Positions 1 through 13,734 are shown, numbered from the stretch's first letter. The stretch is DNA of 64,000 nucleotides from Acridotheres tristis (GCA_037013685.1 CM072888.1:7235034-7299033); one strand, 5' to 3'. Translations and numbers: made by a program. Notes: generated by a model from the letters alone, not told the origin.

Positions 1-77
1 CATGTATTCCTTTGTGTATGTGGCCCAGTCATGTTTTGTTCACCTCTGATTGCCTCTGTCCATGCTGCACTGGTGCA

Positions 78-434
78 GCCTCACCTTCTGAGTACTGCAT
101 CCAGTTTTGGGCAACACAATATTAGAAAAATATGAAGTTATTAGAGAGCATCCAAAGGAGGAACAGGAGGATGGTGAAGGATGTGGAGGGAAAGCCATGT
201 GAGGAGTGGCTGAGATTTGTGTCCATCCTGGAGGAGACTGAGGGCAGACATTGCAAACTTCAACATCCTCACAAGGGGAAGCAGAGGGGCAGGCACAGAT
301 CCCTTCACTCTCATGGCCAGGGACAGGATTTGAGGGAATGGCAGGAAGCTGAGTCAGGAGATGTTTAGGTTGGATATCAGGAAAAGGTTTTTCATCCAGA
401 GGGTGGATGGGCACTGGCACAGGCTCCCCAGGGA
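78..434 (+). mobile_element. CR1 LINE fragment, sense, 5'-truncated
   Basis: The stretch reads as the terminal part of an avian CR1 retrotransposon in plus orientation. It runs from the 'pattern of a leading strand to a late coding block' (about 80-200) through a block ending in the usual CR1 string around 361-425, where the sequence goes from ggttggatatcagg to ggctccccaggga. Many substitutions and stops show it is an old, dead copy. It stops abruptly near 434 against an oppositely oriented CR1. Open frames over it are remnants and not genes. Confidence 0.8.
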
Positions 435-1320
435 GGCAGTCAGAGCACGGGACCATCCCTATGAATGACACCCATGTGCACAAGAGAGGTGTCCAAAAGC
501 TTCTTGAACTCTTTCAGGCTTGGTGCCATGAACCTGGGGAGCCTGTTCCAGTGCCCAAACACCCTCTGGGTGAAGAACCTCATTCTAATATGTAACTTAA
601 ACCTCCCCTGATACAATTTCAGGCCCTTCCCTGGGGTCCTGTCACTGGTCAGCACAGGAGAGATCACTGTCTGCCCATCCTCCTCTCCTCACTAGGAAAT
701 TGGAGACTGTGATGAGGTTCCCCCTTCAGTCTCCTCTTCTGAACAAACCAAATTACCTCAGGTACTTCTTAGACCGCTTGGCCTCAAGGCCCTTCACAAT
801 CTTCCTTGCCCTCTTTTTGACACTTAATGTCCTTTTTATACTGTGGCACCCCAAACGGCCCCCACCACTCCAGGTGAGACCATTCCAGCAGAGAGCAGAG
901 CAGGACAATCCCCTTCCCTGCCTGGCTGTGATGCTGTGCCTGATGTCCCCCAGGACAGAATTGCCCTCCTGGCTGCCAGGGCACTGCTGGCCCACATTCC
1001 ATTTTCCATGGACCAGGGTCCCCAGTTTCCTTTTTGTGGCACTGCTCTCCAGCCTCTCATTGCCCAGCCTACAAATATCCAGGGTTGTCCAAGCTTATCT
1101 GTAGAATCTGGCACTTTTCCTTGTTGAACTTCATTTGTCCAGTTGTCTTATTTGTCGAGGTCTCTCTGCCTTCCAGAGATTCTGCTCCTCCCAGCTTTGT
1201 GTCATCTGTGACCTTGCTCAGTATCCCTTTCAGTCCAAGTCATTTATGCAGATGTTGAAGAGCAAAGGGCTTAAAATGAAGTTCTGTGGAACCCCACTAA
1301 TGACAGGGTCACTAGTCTGA
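435..1320 (-). mobile_element. CR1 LINE fragment, antisense, with decayed reverse-transcriptase region
   Basis: Read on the minus strand from 1320 to 435, this is one continuous 5'-truncated CR1 copy. The segment at about 1220-1310 translates, with breaks, to the end of the reverse-transcriptase domain: a LFNICINDLD-like block followed by a DDTKL-like block that would hold the catalytic FADD motif, here corrupted. The segment at about 1100-1130 gives an FNKEKC-like block typical of CR1. The C-terminal coding part and the 3' untranslated part follow to about 435. Frameshifts and stops make it inactive. Several open frames of 60-134 codons here are by-products. Confidence 0.85.
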
Positions 1321-2248
1321 TGTTACCTTATTCATTATGAATGATTTCTGGATAAAAATGAACCATTTCCTAATTCTATCTAGATTATTTTTCCTTTTAA
1401 AAAATACTACCTCTTTCATTTTAAGCTGCAGAAATTTATTCTCATTTCAGAAATAATTAGGATCCAACTAACCTGTCAATTGCTTCAGTGATTGAAATCT
1501 CCACAGGTTGCTAGTGGTTCTTGATTGTCCCAGCTGGCAACTGGAGACAGCTCTTTTTGTGTTTCTGGTCAAAGTCTATGTTTAGAATACAAATGGCATT
1601 TTCATGCATTAGCCAAATACAGATCTTAAAGTTCTTTCATCAAGGCAAGTTGATAGCTCTGAAATGTCTGTGAAATAATACAAATCCTGGCATTGTGATA
1701 TAGATTGACTTCAGCTGTGTATGGAATTATAAATTCTAACTGTGATGTATTTTGCCCATGTTTATATATCTCAGAAAAATTATTACAGCTCAGTAGATGC
1801 AACTTCTTTAAGCTTAATCATGGTAACATTAACAAGGAAGCAATATATATGAGGAGTCAAATCAAATTCTCTGTTGCTTATGGTTGAAACTCATGCCATT
1901 AATTTTTCAATTATGTATTCATTATTAATGGGAATGATGCTTCTGTTTGCTTGCCTCAGCCTAGCAGTGCTCTCTTTGTATATCATGGGAGATTTTTGAC
2001 TCAGACATATAAATTCATAAAGATAATTTTCTAGATTAACATCCTCAACTTTCTCAAGCTGAAAATAAATGATTGTGCATGTGTAATCACATATCCTTTG
2101 TTCTCCTAACAACTGCTGAAAGGGTGGAGTTAGAGGAGTGGTATCCACTGAAGGGACATCAGCTGAAATATAAGAACCATTTAATCTGAGGAAAAAAATG
2201 TTCCCAAGAGCCCAGTGAAACACTGAAACAACATTCCCAGGCTGGTTT
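1321..2248. other. AT-rich stretch without recognisable features
   Basis: I see only unique-looking AT-rich sequence. A 142-codon minus-strand frame (2319-1891) has no motif, and its first codons lie in a CR1 tail, so I do not treat it as a gene. Confidence 0.6.
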
Positions 2249-2355
2249 TGGAGTTTCCTTCCTTGAAGATTCAGAACTTCCCTGAGTTTGCCCTGATCTG
2301 AGCAGTGAGGGGTGTTCAAGGTCCCTTCCAGCCCGAGCCCCTCTGGGATTCTGTG
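2249..2355 (+). mobile_element. CR1 LINE 3'-end fragment
   Basis: A short diverged copy of the CR1 3' terminus. It has the gagtttccttccttgaagat block, then the ctgatctgagcag block, then ggtcccttccagcc and a closing gggattctgtg. These match, in order, the last ~100 bases of common avian CR1 subfamilies. No coding part is left. Confidence 0.75.
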
Positions 2356-5300
2356 TTATCCTGCCTTAGAACTGTTGCATTTTATTGCACCTGGTTTCAA
2401 TGGTGTAGCAGAAAAAAAGTACAGAAAACACTTTTTGCTTTTCTTTCAATGAGCTGTGTTTCCTCATGCCCAGCTGAGTATATGAGTCAATGGCACTATG
2501 TATTTAAATCGTTGTGCCAGTAGTCTTTAACAAAGCCAACATCTGATTTCAGGTGATTCTCTTTAAATTACTTGTCATCCTTTCTCTGTAGGTTGTATCT
2601 GAATGTTCAGAATCTGAACTAATCTTGAACTGAACGTTTATAGTATAGCACCCAGAGTTCTTGTAAAACATAACAGAAAGCCTTTTAGAAGTTGGTATTA
2701 ATATTAATGGGAGTTTAATACTTCGGTCAAGTTTAATACTTTTGTCAATGTGTGCACATAGGTTGCAAAAACATTTATTGAAGGGATTCTTAAGAGCTGT
2801 ATTAAATTAAATACAAGTAATACAGTGGTCACATTTCAGAGGCCTTTTTAAGGTGCTAATGAAAACAGTGTAAAAAAAAATTTTAAAGTGTGAATAATGG
2901 TTACTATAGCAAAATATACTCTGTCCCCAAGACACTCTATGCTATAACAATATGTGATTTGATGACATGGAAAAACAGAGAATTGTTTCAAAATAATTTG
3001 GTCAACTTGTGTAGACTTCAGAGACATTATATATTACCATCTTTTCTTCTCTAATAGCTGGAAAATGAAGTACACACTTTAAGTGCAGTGTGCTACTTCA
3101 GAAATTGAAAACAAAGCCGGAGTTGTGGTAATTTTCTGCACAATATTTTTTACTCGTGTTGCAGTCATGCAACTCACTGAAATATATAGTAGTAAGGGTT
3201 GTGCATCCCACTCTGCAAAAGTATTAAACAGGATCTATTTTTTAAATGTAACCCTATCCCTACCATCTATGTGTCCCCTCTGTTCTCCATACCCTTAAAT
3301 AATGATAGCCTGCTGTACTGCCTAACTCTCTTAACAGTCTCAGTGTATTCCGTAATAAGAGTTTTTTAATTGTACATACAATGTTTTGGTTTTTTTTCTC
3401 AATAAATTTGCAGTTTTTATAACAGGCTTTCAATGATGGGATATTTTTGTGGATGCTCCTTTGATGGTGTGTTTCTTTAGACAAAATCTTCCCGTGTTTA
3501 TTCATATGTGAGCAAAAACCAAACATCTCTTATATGTTTTACTGTATTCCTGAAAATGCTTGTTTGTGGCTTGATCCTTATTTTTTTCCTGAAATGCCCT
3601 ACCCAGCTGAAGCATATTCATCTAAGTAGGATTAAAAGTCCTGAGTTGCCGAAATATATTCCCTGTAATATTCCTACTAAGATGACTCCTAATTTCCTGC
3701 AGGAGCAGTTTATTCCTCACTCATAATCCACTTATTTTCCAGCTGCAAAGGGCAGACTGATCTGACAATGTTTATTTTATACTTGAGCAGTTGGTTTTCT
3801 TTTCCTCATCTGACTAATTCTGTGGGTTTTGGGGTTCATTTAAGCCAAGTGGGAAGACTGAAGAGAATGATTAACAAAATATGCTTTAAAGTAGCATATG
3901 AGTACATTGAGATGCCTGACTGTACCTCGAAGACAACAACAAAGCTGCTGAAAGGAATCTGAGGAAATCTGAAGAGTGATTTAGGATACTGTGTTTGTCC
4001 TCACTGAAAACAGCCTCTTTGCTCTTTGCAGCTCCCTGAGGAGGAGATGTAGAGAGTTACTCACCTCTTCTCTCTGGAAGGATTTTTTTATTACAAGGGG
4101 TGTTTTAGCAGCTCAGTTCTTTTTGTGCTTAGCATAAGATGAGTTAAATTCAAACAGGAATATTTGTGTGACTGTGTTAGCTCCAAAACCCTATAGTGGC
4201 TTGACAACAGTACTGCAGTTTTTAGAAATACGTTTAAGAGTGTTCTAACTTTAAAAAAATTAAAACATGAGATGTTTTTATATTAAGCTTATCAAGAAAT
4301 CTAGCAGTAAGTTGGATAAGCTTTTAATTAAACAGTGATGGTAATATTATCTAATTTTGTCCATCCGGAATAATCAGAGGTTTTACTGACTCAGCGCTAC
4401 ATGAACAATGGAAATTCTTTCTTTAGTGTTGCTCTCACATTTTAGAACCATAGACTCATTAATAGAATCTTGCAGGTTTCATTTTGTACATTTTAGAAAG
4501 TATGACCGTGGTCAGAACTCACCCTCTGGTGACTTCAGTGTTTCCTGATTAAAGACCCTTCAGGCTACACCCTTTGGGACCAGTGGGGACAATACCAAAG
4601 TTGGACACACGGATTAGACAGCTGAGATTTCTTAGTCAGTCTTTTATAATGTGCATTTCAAAGATAAACACTTCATTCCCTGTATCATTAATGTTGTATC
4701 CAGTGAATAATTGCATTGCTGTAAGTTTTGAGATATTTCTGATAGAAAATTTCTGGCTCTGTGAATATCCAAAACAGGATAAGGTAGAACAGGGATACAT
4801 ATGAACAGAGTTGAGAAAGAGGCATTTGCACATTGTGTTCCTCCTCACTGGGCTGTTGACTGCAAATAAGGTACAGAAAGCAGAAAGGAATTCAGAGAGT
4901 ATTTTGCTGGTTATAGACATGACTCTCACCTTGACCATATAGCAACTTTACACCACTTTACATATTATACTAACCTTAAAACCCTGAGGTATTGCAAATT
5001 CTGTACCTGGAGCAGCACCTATTCTGGAAGAGAGGCTTCCACCTATCTGCATTATTGCTGCCTTCTTGAGCAGGCAGAAATTACCAGGTTGCCAAAACTG
5101 AGTGAAGGACATCTGCTTTCACATTCTTTGTGTCTCTCCCAATTAGATAGAAGTGTGCACTTGATCATGATTACCCTCTATTTTTCTTTGTGTTGGTTAG
5201 GTGCCTTTTTTTGATGTATTGACTCCCTATTTAATTTTAAAGTCTCTATTGTATTTGCTAGGAAACTAATAATACTTTGTCTTTAGACGTGGTAAGAAAA

Positions 5301-8300
5301 GAATTAGGAGTTGCAGAAGACCAGTAAAGAATTAGTGAAGAAGCTACCAGGCTGTGACAGAAAATGCATGATAAATCAGCACAATATATAATCTGCTGCA
5401 TAAATAAGAAGTTGTATATTGGCATCTGAGTAACTTTCTAAATTCAGCTGAAGTCCTCATGCTCATGTCAATGTAATATAAAAACAAACTTTCAATATCT
5501 TTAATCCAAATGGCAGACAAGAGACAAAAGAGACAGTATGTCCTTCAGCTCTGATAGGAAGCTTCTATTCATTGGATAAATAGCAGGAAAATGTAGATGG
5601 TTCTTTCTTGGCTGTCTGCTCCAATGTATCATGGTAAGGTTTTGAGGCCACTGCTGTAAAGCAATTGTGATGATATATATGGGTGCTTCTCTTTTCTAAG
5701 TGGTAGTGGAAGAATAAATATTTCAGATATTAATAACTTTATGCAAATAGCGACTCTGGTGTATTACAGGAGCTGATGCCATTGAGTGCCCTGTTGCTCA
5801 AGGCCTTGTGCTGGTGTGGTGTCTTCCCATTGTTGGCACGCAGGGGACCGTGCTGAGCACATTACACAGGAGCCCATCTCTTGGTTCAGGTGCCTTAAGA
5901 ACTGCTCTTACAGATTACTGACATCTTGTGGTGGTAGTTTACCTGGGGACACCCAGCACAATCCTGCAAAGGCAGGTGCTTGGTGAAAGGGAATCCTGCA
6001 GCAGAATGTGTGTAGGCAGGTGTCAATAATTCTGCTGATCTGGAGGGAGATGGACCAAGGCAATGCATTGTGAGGGGATTACATTTCAGTAATAACAGTA
6101 ATGGTGAGAGTGAAAAGCCTGACCCAGGAAACTTGTTCTGAAATCTGTACAGCTTCAGTGATGTCTGTGGAAGATCCTCCTCCTCTGCCTGTCATTTTCT
6201 TACTAAGCTTCTCTTATATTTTTTTTTAAATTAAGCTTCTGAGACTGCTATTAACAAAATGGAAACATAGGTTATGCTTATCCAGTATGGCATTTCCTAA
6301 CTGCTGCTTCACAGAGGTGTTCAGAAGCTGGTAGTACAAAATTTATTGCAAAATCCAAGTTTTTTCTTCCTCCCACTTTGCCTCTAGCTATGTGATAGCT
6401 AATTTGAGTGAAACACTTAATTATCTATTAGCCAAGGCTATAATATAAAATTAGTCACAGCCCTCTATGAAAAATAGCTAACAACTTTCTCCTCATAAAA
6501 AAATCAAACACGCACCCATTTTTGGTACAAAGTAACTGGAGTAAAATCTGTTTGAATGAATGTATTAAAATTAATCTGAAAAAAAACCCTAAATTAAACC
6601 AGAAGAACCTGGAATGGAATGACCATTTATGTTTTAATATTTATATCCCAAAGGTTATGAATGCTTATGAAAGACCTCACCCATCATTTCTAGCTTTGAA
6701 TTTTTTAATACATGGATGAGCTAATACTTAATTTCTCACTAGCCATAAAGGAGTTAATGCACAACTCGATCATCAATTACAGACTTAAATATCATTTATC
6801 AAAGCAATATGTATCAGATTGTTCAGACATACACATGTTTATAGTCAGTAAACTTTAAAGCAGTTGAATGAGGATGTTCAAAAGGGGATACTAAGGTAAA
6901 TAAGTGTATACAAACCCCATAACATCACAAATCCAACAGCTGTGGATACCAGGAAAATGCAAAGGGAAATGTACCAGGGAAAGTGGCTGAGAATGTGTGC
7001 TATTCCTAAATGGAATCTTCTGTGGCTTCTGTCAGAACTGTGCTCTTGATAAACCAGTGTTCTTAATGGGATATTTCTTGTGTTCTTTGTTAAAAAAACT
7101 TTATACTCTTCAACTATTATAAAATGTGCAGATTTTAATGCGTATCTTCTTTATGCACTTGTTCTTTGGTTAGTGTGATTGTTTGTTTTGAGCTCACACG
7201 TCACAGTGAAAAAGGAGAGGAAAAAAATAGATGTACAAGGGCATAATGTCTGCATATACACCTTTCAGATAGATCAGCACTTTTGTGCTTTTGTTATGAA
7301 ATCTCTTCTGTTCTACAAGGCATCACAGTGAAAACAAGACTTGAAATTTCAAGTGTGTTGGTTAATTTGACGCCTCGGGGGGTTTCTTGAAATGCCTCAG
7401 CTCCAGTTGATATTTGGATCATCTTTTTGTAGAGCTTTTTTCAGGGTCACTTCTCGGTGTGGGCTGAGGAGAGAACTCCAGTCATGCAGAGAGGGCTCCC
7501 ACCGAGTCAGTGGCAGGAGCATTACCTTGCAAACCAGGATGGATTTTGTTTGGTGCACCTTGGCTGCCTGACCGACAGCTGACAAACTCTGCAGCCTGTT
7601 CACTGAACCCAAATTCGGCATGGTTTGTTTAACATTCTTCCATTTCTGCTTCCATGTGGTCACAACCTGTTTTGTTGTCCAGCCCAACATGCAGCAAGAG
7701 GCAAGAGCAAAAAGGAATAGTCACAATGCTCGTGTTTCTTGCTCCAGACTTTTCCTTCCTCATTATTCTGGGAATCTGCCAAGATTGCCCTGTCTGCAGG
7801 ACGACACAGATGTCTACATGCTTTTAACAGCTTTGAAATAATGTAGCAGCTAAATGCTGGAATGGACATCCAGTGCATGAGTGAAAAAACTTGACCCTCA
7901 GCGTTTGCTACATAAATGAAAGGCTTGCTGAGTGATTTAAAGGATCCCTTGTGCCCTGTTGTGTGAGGATTTTAATTTTTTTATGCTGCTAGTTTGCACT
8001 CTTATTCCTTTTAACTTTTTCTTTCTTTTTTTCCTTTTCTGATGCAAAATCTTTGCTTCAGTGACATCAATTTATTGCATTGATTTTGTTAAGGATTTTT
8101 CTCTCTTATGTGAGCAGTGTTAGTTTTCTTTTTCTCTCAAAAAAAAAAAAATCCCCAAAAACTTGCTTTTGTCAATTTATTAGTATAAGCCAGCAGCAAG
8201 TAAAATCCCATTATTGCTGACTGCATTCAAAAAGCACATTTTTTCACCTCTCTTAGAACATGAGCAAAGTTCCCATGTAGCAGGTGGTTGTAATTAGTTT

Positions 8301-11300
8301 GGAATTCAGTTTGGCTGGCAAATTCTTTCCTGCCTGCTGCATAATTTCACTGCTACAGTCCCAAAACAGTGGTGGGTAACAGTGGGAGAAGTCTCTGGTA
8401 CTCTGGTATAAGTCTTGGAGCATTTCCCCTAAATCCTGCTAATGCAAGCTGCTACTCTGAAAATTAAAATCACGCAGGTTTGTGTGTCCCTGACGCTCGG
8501 GTCACAGGACTAAATGATAAAAAAATGTATTCAGTAAACATAATGCACAAAATGTGAAGTACCACGTTGGTTTTTAGCTGACCTCTGTGATATAGAGGAT
8601 CATGTAAGAAAGTCTGACACCTCCACTTCTAGTTCTCAGGGGGAATCACATAAACCAAACTCCTTGTCCTTGTTTTTGAGGTGTGTTGCATGTTATTCCA
8701 CAGAATTGTGTGACAGCAGGTAAACTGAGCTACTTAGCATCAGCTGAAATAACAACAGGAATCATTCTGAAAACCTTTGTGAGGATGGCTGCCCATGCCC
8801 TACCATGTAGGAAATACCTGTTACTCTGGCACAAAAAGCTCCTTATTTTGCATTGATGATTAAGTCTTGCCAAATTATGCAAGGTGGACTTTGCTTAAGT
8901 ACCAGTATTTTGTAGGATTTCCCAGGTTCATTGATCTTGCTAAAGGAATGATCATAAAATCAAAGGCATGCTAATGCTTTGCAACAGAAGACAACATTGC
9001 TCAAAACTGAGATATTGGAGGTGACATATAATCGATGTTCTACTAAAACCAATCAGTTGGCTTTATTATTCAAATAGCTAAGTGTTGATAAATTATACAA
9101 TTACAAAGTGCATTCAAAGCTCGTGTTAGATTAAATGGGTGGCTGTATATCTGCTATAAGAGATAAATCACAACACACTATTAATTGAATGAGTGAAACA
9201 CAGAATTGCCAAACTTTCATTCCCTCCAACTGTTGAACAGACTTTTGTATTTCTTCATTCCTGACCCCTGTACTTGCAACAAGGATATTTTAACAACTAT
9301 TCTAATATTTTTCTACCGTATGTCACTAAAGCTGGGTCAAACTCTCAAATTTCTCGTTAGGAAATGGTGCTTTATCTCCACTGTGTAGCTTCTCACAGGG
9401 AATGCCCTGTTTTTTGCTAAAGCTGGCCTTGCAAATCACTCAAAACCTGGAATTTTGCCTCTTTTAGTCATACTGTTCATCATGACAGTTTCAGAAGCAT
9501 CTCTGTATGTGCAGGCAAATTTCAGTGGCTGTTAATGATTGAATAACTAAATTCAAATGCCATGACTATCAAAAAAACCAAAACTCACCACATGTGAAAC
9601 TATAGCCCCATGGTCACTTTGAATCTTGACCACTGACTTTTCTGATGAGCAGTTGCATTTTTCAGATATATAGTATTCTTGATACTAATCCTCAGTGCAG
9701 TGCTTCACCATCTGAATTATTCTCAGGCTGAATCCTGAAGTCATGTGAAGATCCAGGCAGTGAGTGTATCCCCACCACAGTGCTTTATTGCTATTACCAG
9801 TGGGCTGAACTGTGGCCTAGGTACTTCAAAACCACCAAACTGCTTGAATTATCTGAATTTTTATTATCAGCCGACTAAAAAGGAGACCCTCTTCACACTG
9901 ATATTAATTTTCCCTTAGGATTTTCTTTTATCTTTCAATTATTTCATATAGTCTCAGGCAGCAAAATGATGCCTACTTTTGTCATGTTCCTTTACAAACT
10001 GTTGAGGGCTTTCTTTCCAGTTCATATTGTTGATAAACTGTATACAATAGCTTATACTGAAGGACAAAACTGAGCACCTGATGTAGGTTTATTAAGACCA
10101 CTGTATCATTTTATCTTCCACAAAAAGGCTTACCCACTGTCACTCAATAAATAGTGTTTAACTATAAAACATGACCACAGGGTCTGTCCAGGATGTTTTC
10201 TTGAGATAAAATTCTCATTAGGGTAATATAAGATCACTGGCCTACATTTTATTTTATATAATGAGTTCCTTTTTATACAATCAAGCTTATGATAGAAAAA
10301 AAAATTACTGGCTCATAGGGTAGAGATGGATGGATATAATAACGCTTCTGCTGGAGGGATTTATGATGTATATTTAGCATCACAGGCAATACACTAAATC
10401 ACTGCCACAGCCAACGTGAAAGATACATTAGTTGTCATTTGTTTTTACCAGCTTCTCTAAGTCCTTCTCAGATGTCATTTTGGAGATTTCTAAAGCAGTC
10501 TCAGTTTGTGTTATTAAAAAGTCTATTATACATTCTAATGCTGCTCTAAAACTTGGCAAATTATTTCACTTTCATTATTTCTGATACCAGTAATATCTGC
10601 TCCCTCTTCTATGGTATTTATACTAGACAGCAGAAGCCCTAGTACCAGTGTTAGGAAGACAACACTCTAATTGGAAAGGCAGATAAAATGTTTGTGAGAA
10701 ATGTAGTAGGGAAAGTTTTTCCCTAGTTTCTTGGGATATACATGTAAACTGACATATTCTTTGGTCAGATGCTGCTAGTATTAGTATTAGTTAATACTAA
10801 AACAAAAAAGAAGATATTTTTAGTTTGGAAAGGGCTTGGAAGGGCAGATTCAGTATTGTAGTACATGAGCTATATCCATAATACTGATTATGGCAATATC
10901 TGTAATCAAAAGAATGCATGCAATTGGATTTTTATATGGAAACTTAATAGGAGTATCTATGGCCACACTCACTGAGGGAAGTATTTGCTCACAGGTAGAG
11001 ATGCCTCAGAACTTTTCATAGTATCTTTATGCTGCTCAACATGATCAGATTAAAAAAAAAAAAGGTCTTTTAAATAATGGAGAAGGTTGAGAGACTTAAA
11101 AACTCAAAGAATGGAAACTATTACACTTAGTGAATACTCACATCTCACATTCTTTGGTTTCTACACCTCTAGTAACTAAATAAAGTACATCAAAATGCTC
11201 CTTTGGTCAAGAGCATATCCATCCAATGCAACTTTTGTATCTTGTAAAAGAAAGACTTAAAAAATTAATTAAGAGTGTTTTGTTATAATATATGGCAGTA

Positions 11301-12639
11301 TTTTCCAGGTGTCTCAGAGAGGATGAGATTTCAGAAGTGGCTTCAGTTCAGAGGGAAGACATGTTATAGGGGAAGAAGGTGTGTACTGAAGTGACAGGAC
11401 TAAAACCCAAGGCTGAAACCCAATAAATGGAAGTTTCTCTTGTAGGTCTCAGAGGGAAAAGTAGAGAGCACCATCACTACCAGGCTTGTGTTCTTTTAAG
11501 TTATATTTTGCTTGGTCTTGATCAGTTTACATGGGATGTATTTTGCTGATAGGTGACTGGTTAATAATAGATTATTTTGCTTATTTGTGTGTAACAGCTT
11601 CAATTCTTTTTCAGCTTGTCCAAACATGTTTTTCCTTTTTTTCTTAATGCTATTGCTTTAAGAGTTATTGAGATATAATTGATTGCTAGGATTAAGCCAT
11701 ACCAAGTGACTTTCAGGTATTTGTTATTCATGGTGTTTTCCTAATTTTAAGTTTCCCTTTGATGAACAGGAGCATGTGTTTATTGCCAAAGAGAAATATT
11801 TGAAATGTCTGGCAAAGTTTTATAACACACGAGAAACTTGTCACTATGGTGAAGAAAGGCGAGGACATCTGTTATTACAAAAAAGGATTTATTTAGTCTC
11901 TTTTACTGTCACCTACTCAAAAATGTTGCAGTTCTGAAATGTGGATTTGTTCCACAGCTGCTGATGGTTTCCTCTGGCAGAAGCAATCTATAAAACAGTG
12001 TCTCTGTGGCTTAAACATGTAGATTAGTCTGAAGCTTAGTGTAACACAGTTACAAGTCTTCTGAATTCCCTGAGAAGAAAATGGCAGGCATCTTTTTCAT
12101 CTGTTTTTTTTTTTTTTTTCATCTTTCCACACTGGCTGTTATTCAGTACTCAGAATACAACATTTCCCACACCATTTATTGGGAAGTCCCCAAAGGAAAG
12201 GCTCAACAAGCATGTGTCTGTTTTCACTCATGAGGAATACTGATGAGAATTACCCAAGTGTAATGACAAAATGAAGGAGGAAAGCTGTAAGTCAGTCTTC
12301 AGATCTGAAAACCTGTTTTTTGCGTTTACTTTTAAGTTTTGAAAAATAGGCACAGACATAGTGATGGGTGCTTTATGCACATTTGCAGTATCATCATTGA
12401 CAGCTTCCTTTTTACAGGAGCAATGCCCTTCCTGTGTGCTTGGCAGAGCCAATTACTGGCTGGCTTAAGAAAACCCCAAACGGATATTGCAAGTGAACAA
12501 TTAGAAAAGCTAGAACCACTTCTACAAATCACTTTATTTAAGAGAAGGGAAAGCTGCAAGAAAGCTCTCTTGCTTCCTGCTTTCTGCAGAGGAGAGAAGC
12601 TTCCCCCCTACCCTTCTGCCAAATCAGAGGAAAGGAAAA
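2356..12639. other. Long AT-rich gene-poor interval
   Basis: About 10 kb with no frame that I can assign to a protein. The longest candidates (for example minus 4938-4636 and minus 7690-7397) have no recognisable domain, promoter or splice context. Homopolymer A or T runs occur near 2870, 8140, 11050 and 12103. A slightly GC-richer patch at 5770-5990 has no identity that I can give. At 4447-4490 the sequence weakly resembles an antisense CR1 tail, but is too diverged to call. Confidence 0.6.
2713..2748. repeat. Two-copy 18 bp tandem duplication
   Basis: Two adjacent 18 bp units (2713-2730 and 2731-2748), each starting gtttaatact, differ at two positions. This looks like a small local replication-slippage duplication. 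Confidence 0.75.
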
Positions 12640-13504
12640 ATGAAGGCACGTGAAGAGAACATGGAGACACCAAGGTCAGTGAAGGAGGAGTCAAATCCCA
12701 GATGGCAGGAGAATGAGGAGGTGCCCTAGTCCTGGGCTGAAATTCTCCTGTAAGGCTGTGGTGCAGATATAATTGAGACATCAGACTTCTTTTTCCCCCT
12801 GTAACTGATGAAATGCATTGGGTGGATGTCATGTTCTGACCATAGCCATGAGCAGAGGCACCTGTGCTGGAGCAAGCAGATGTTGAAGTAGCTGTGATTT
12901 GATGAAAAGCTGGAATAGAAAGAGAAAGATGAGAGAAATGAGAGACCTTGCCCCAGGGAGAGAAGAAGACCTCTGTTCCTAGGGATAAATGAGGAGAACT
13001 TTTGTTTCCATGCTAGAACAGCTCATCCTTAAAAATTACACCCCAGTAAGTGGAGATGACCCATGGTGGTAGTTGGTAGTTTGGGATGCTACCAATGCTT
13101 GGGAGGGACTTCATGATTGCAGATTTCTGGGTGGCTGCTATTTATGAAAATTAAAACCATGAGAGAATTGTTTCTTCTGGAAAAATCTCCATGGCATGGC
13201 AAGAGAGACTCCTCTCCTTAAGTGAATTGAAGAAAGATCATTTTAGAAGTGGTAAACTGACTGAAAATACCAGATTCTCTATGTTGTCAGTGGGAAAGAA
13301 AAGCGGAGATGGAGGAGGAGAAGTGTTCTAAAGATTTATTCTATTTCTTATTATTCTTCTTTTACTTCTGTTAATAAAGCTTTCTTTATATCCTTTAAGG
13401 CTTAGAACCTACTTTTGCCCTTCTCCTAATCGTTATCTCACAGCAGAAAATGAGTAAATAATTTTAGTGGGTGCACTGGTGTTTGGCCAGTGCTCAACCC
13501 ACCA
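12640..13504 (+). mobile_element. ERV LTR (probably ERVL-related), plus orientation, solo
   Basis: The segment ends with a block typical of an abundant avian LTR group. A polyadenylation signal aataaa (13373-13378) follows a pyrimidine-rich stretch. Next come a tctcacagcag block, then gtgggtgcactgg, and a closing caacccacca at 13504. Upstream, glycine/glutamate-type purine-rich sequence and a repeated ctgtgctggagcagca-like block (about 12860-12890) fit the same family. The left edge is uncertain; I cannot find a clean TG start. No gag, pol or env frame is adjacent, so this is a solo LTR or a remnant. Confidence 0.6.
13373..13378 (+). promoter_or_regulatory. LTR polyadenylation signal
   Basis: Canonical aataaa about 125 bp before the inferred LTR end, preceded by a T-rich stretch. 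This placement is usual for the U3/R part of a retroviral LTR. Confidence 0.5.
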
Positions 13505-13710
13505 TATACTTGTAATAGATGTATAAAATTAACAGATTTTACAAATGGATTCCAATTTCCTAATCGTTGAGGAATCCTATTTGCTTTTACTTTTGAAAAA
13601 AGAATGCATTTATTTTTCCCACGCTGTATATATACACAAATATGGCAAGAAAAATCGAAACATATTTCTGGCACTGTGACTATGGAAAATTAACACTGAA
13701 TTTAACAATT

Positions 13711-13734
13711 TTGGATAATTGTTAAATTATCCAA
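13711..13734. repeat. Perfect 10 bp inverted repeat with 4 bp loop
   Basis: ttggataatt at 13711-13720 is followed by gtta and then its exact reverse complement at 13725-13734. Flanking aaca and tgtt can extend the stem with small bulges. It is AT-rich and could be a small cruciform. It is not a bacterial-type terminator. Confidence 0.8.

Noticed and set aside
700..1104. 134-codon plus-strand frame
   Set aside because: It lies entirely in an antisense CR1 copy.
4447..4620. Possible antisense CR1 tail (agaaccatagactcattaatagaat)
   Set aside because: Similarity covers only about 25-40 bases with gaps, and no further CR1 block follows in order.
7397..7690. 97-codon minus-strand frame in a slightly GC-richer patch
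   Set aside because: No domain, conserved motif, splice-site context or promoter that I can point to. Another frame overlaps it on the other strand.
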